This document shows, piece by piece, positions 12,511 through 12,855 of a stretch of 12,855 nt of DNA. Source of the stretch: DASPUH01 sp035622975 (lineage in GTDB: Bacteria; Chloroflexota; Limnocylindria; Limnocylindrales; CSP1-4); assembly GCA_035622975.1 (NCBI GenBank), contig DASPUH010000031.1, positions 1 to 12,855 of the forward strand, in the 5' to 3' direction. The translations under genes were made by a program, and so were the position numbers. Positions within the stretch are counted from its first letter, which is position 1; each line of letters begins with the position of its first letter. The notes below the pieces were generated by a model. That model had not been told where the DNA came from. It did no database searches and saw nothing but the letters and a program-made list of their open reading frames with translations.

Positions 12511-12855
12511 ATGGGCGAGATCACGGTAGCGCTCAACCGCCGTGCCCACCACGAATACCTCATCGAGGAGCGCTTCGAGGCCGGCCTCGTCCTGACCGGC
12601 ACGGAGATCAAGAGCATCCGCGCGCGCAAGGTGAACCTGCGCGACGCATACGCGCGCGTCGAGCACGGGGAAGCGTGGCTCATCGGCGCCGACATCGCGC
12701 CCTGGACCGGCGGCAACCGCTGGAATCACGAAGCCAAGCGCGTGCGCAAGCTGCTCCTCCACCGCCGCCAGATCGACGAGCTGCTGGGCAAGGCCTCGGC
12801 CAAGGGGCTCACCGTCGTGCCGCTGCGGCTGTACCTGGACGACCATGGACGGGCC
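12511..12855 (+). CDS. smpB: SsrA-binding protein SmpB (3' truncated by window)
   Basis: SmpB binds the tRNA-like part of tmRNA, enters stalled ribosomes with it and is essential for trans-translation. The visible 115 residues cover the OB-fold core: GEITVALNRRAHHEYLIEER, GLVLTGTEIKSIR, VNLRDAYARV, WNHEAKRVRKLLLHRRQID and LTVVPLRLYL, all SmpB hallmarks. The basic C-terminal tail that occupies the mRNA channel lies beyond the window. The ATG follows AAGGA (12498-12502) by 8 nt. The N-terminus is short compared with many homologues (no Lys-rich leader). No tmRNA gene is seen upstream; ssrA often lies downstream of smpB, outside this window. Transcription is likely through the 175-nt leader described separately. 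Confidence 0.97.
   Translation, partial: MGEITVALNRRAHHEYLIEERFEAGLVLTGTEIKSIRARKVNLRDAYARVEHGEAWLIGADIAPWTGGNRWNHEAKRVRKLLLHRRQIDELLGKASAKGLTVVPLRLYLDDHGRA

Overview
This is a GC-rich, gene-dense bacterial chromosome segment. It carries eleven genes, of which prfB (left) and smpB (right) are cut by the window edges, plus one probable 16-codon leader ORF. Nothing indicates phage, plasmid, IS or CRISPR. The housekeeping genes prfB, ftsE, ftsX, an S41 C-terminal processing protease and smpB follow an order familiar from high-GC Gram-positive-type bacteria and Chloroflexota. My inference, from gene order and protein flavour only, is a high-GC Chloroflexota (Limnocylindria-like) or a deep actinobacterial lineage, probably a soil or freshwater organism. 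A taxonomic search with FtsX or SmpB would settle it.

Positions 1-4756 read rightward with overlapping or nearly touching genes. They are the end of prfB (release factor 2), a tandem-GNAT acetyltransferase sharing 4 bp with prfB, an FAD/folate dimethylglycine-dehydrogenase-like enzyme, and a HisN-like inositol-monophosphatase-family phosphatase sharing 4 bp with the dehydrogenase. This looks like one translationally coupled operon. A secreted lipoprotein alpha/beta hydrolase (4769-6301, minus strand) converges on it with a 12-nt gap.

Positions 6302-6508 form a divergent control region. It holds a good sigma-70-type promoter for an APC-family permease and a short-leader promoter for the hydrolase. 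Two perfect palindromes share a GTGCAC core, one of them inside the permease promoter spacer, and a strong RNA hairpin lies just before the permease ribosome-binding site. The permease is followed by a choline-kinase/aminoglycoside-phosphotransferase-family kinase. With the dehydrogenase on the other side of the hydrolase, this suggests a methylated-amine or choline/betaine-type utilisation theme placed between prfB and ftsE.

Positions 9123-12260 hold the cell-envelope set: ftsE (apparently leaderless), ftsX and a membrane-anchored S41 protease with its own promoter. FtsEX normally couples divisome signals to extracytoplasmic peptidoglycan hydrolysis, and the protease is a plausible partner in envelope proteolysis.

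Positions 12261-12510 are a 250-nt regulatory leader before smpB and the most unusual part of the window. A promoter (TTGCGC, 17 nt, TATCGT) is followed by a Shine-Dalgarno sequence complementary to all 12 nt of the canonical 16S 3' tail. Next come a 16-codon ORF, two mutually exclusive RNA helices competing for one 7-nt segment, and a terminator-like hairpin. This has the layout of a translation-sensing attenuator controlling smpB, a ribosome-rescue gene. I know of no described example, but this is inference from sequence alone.
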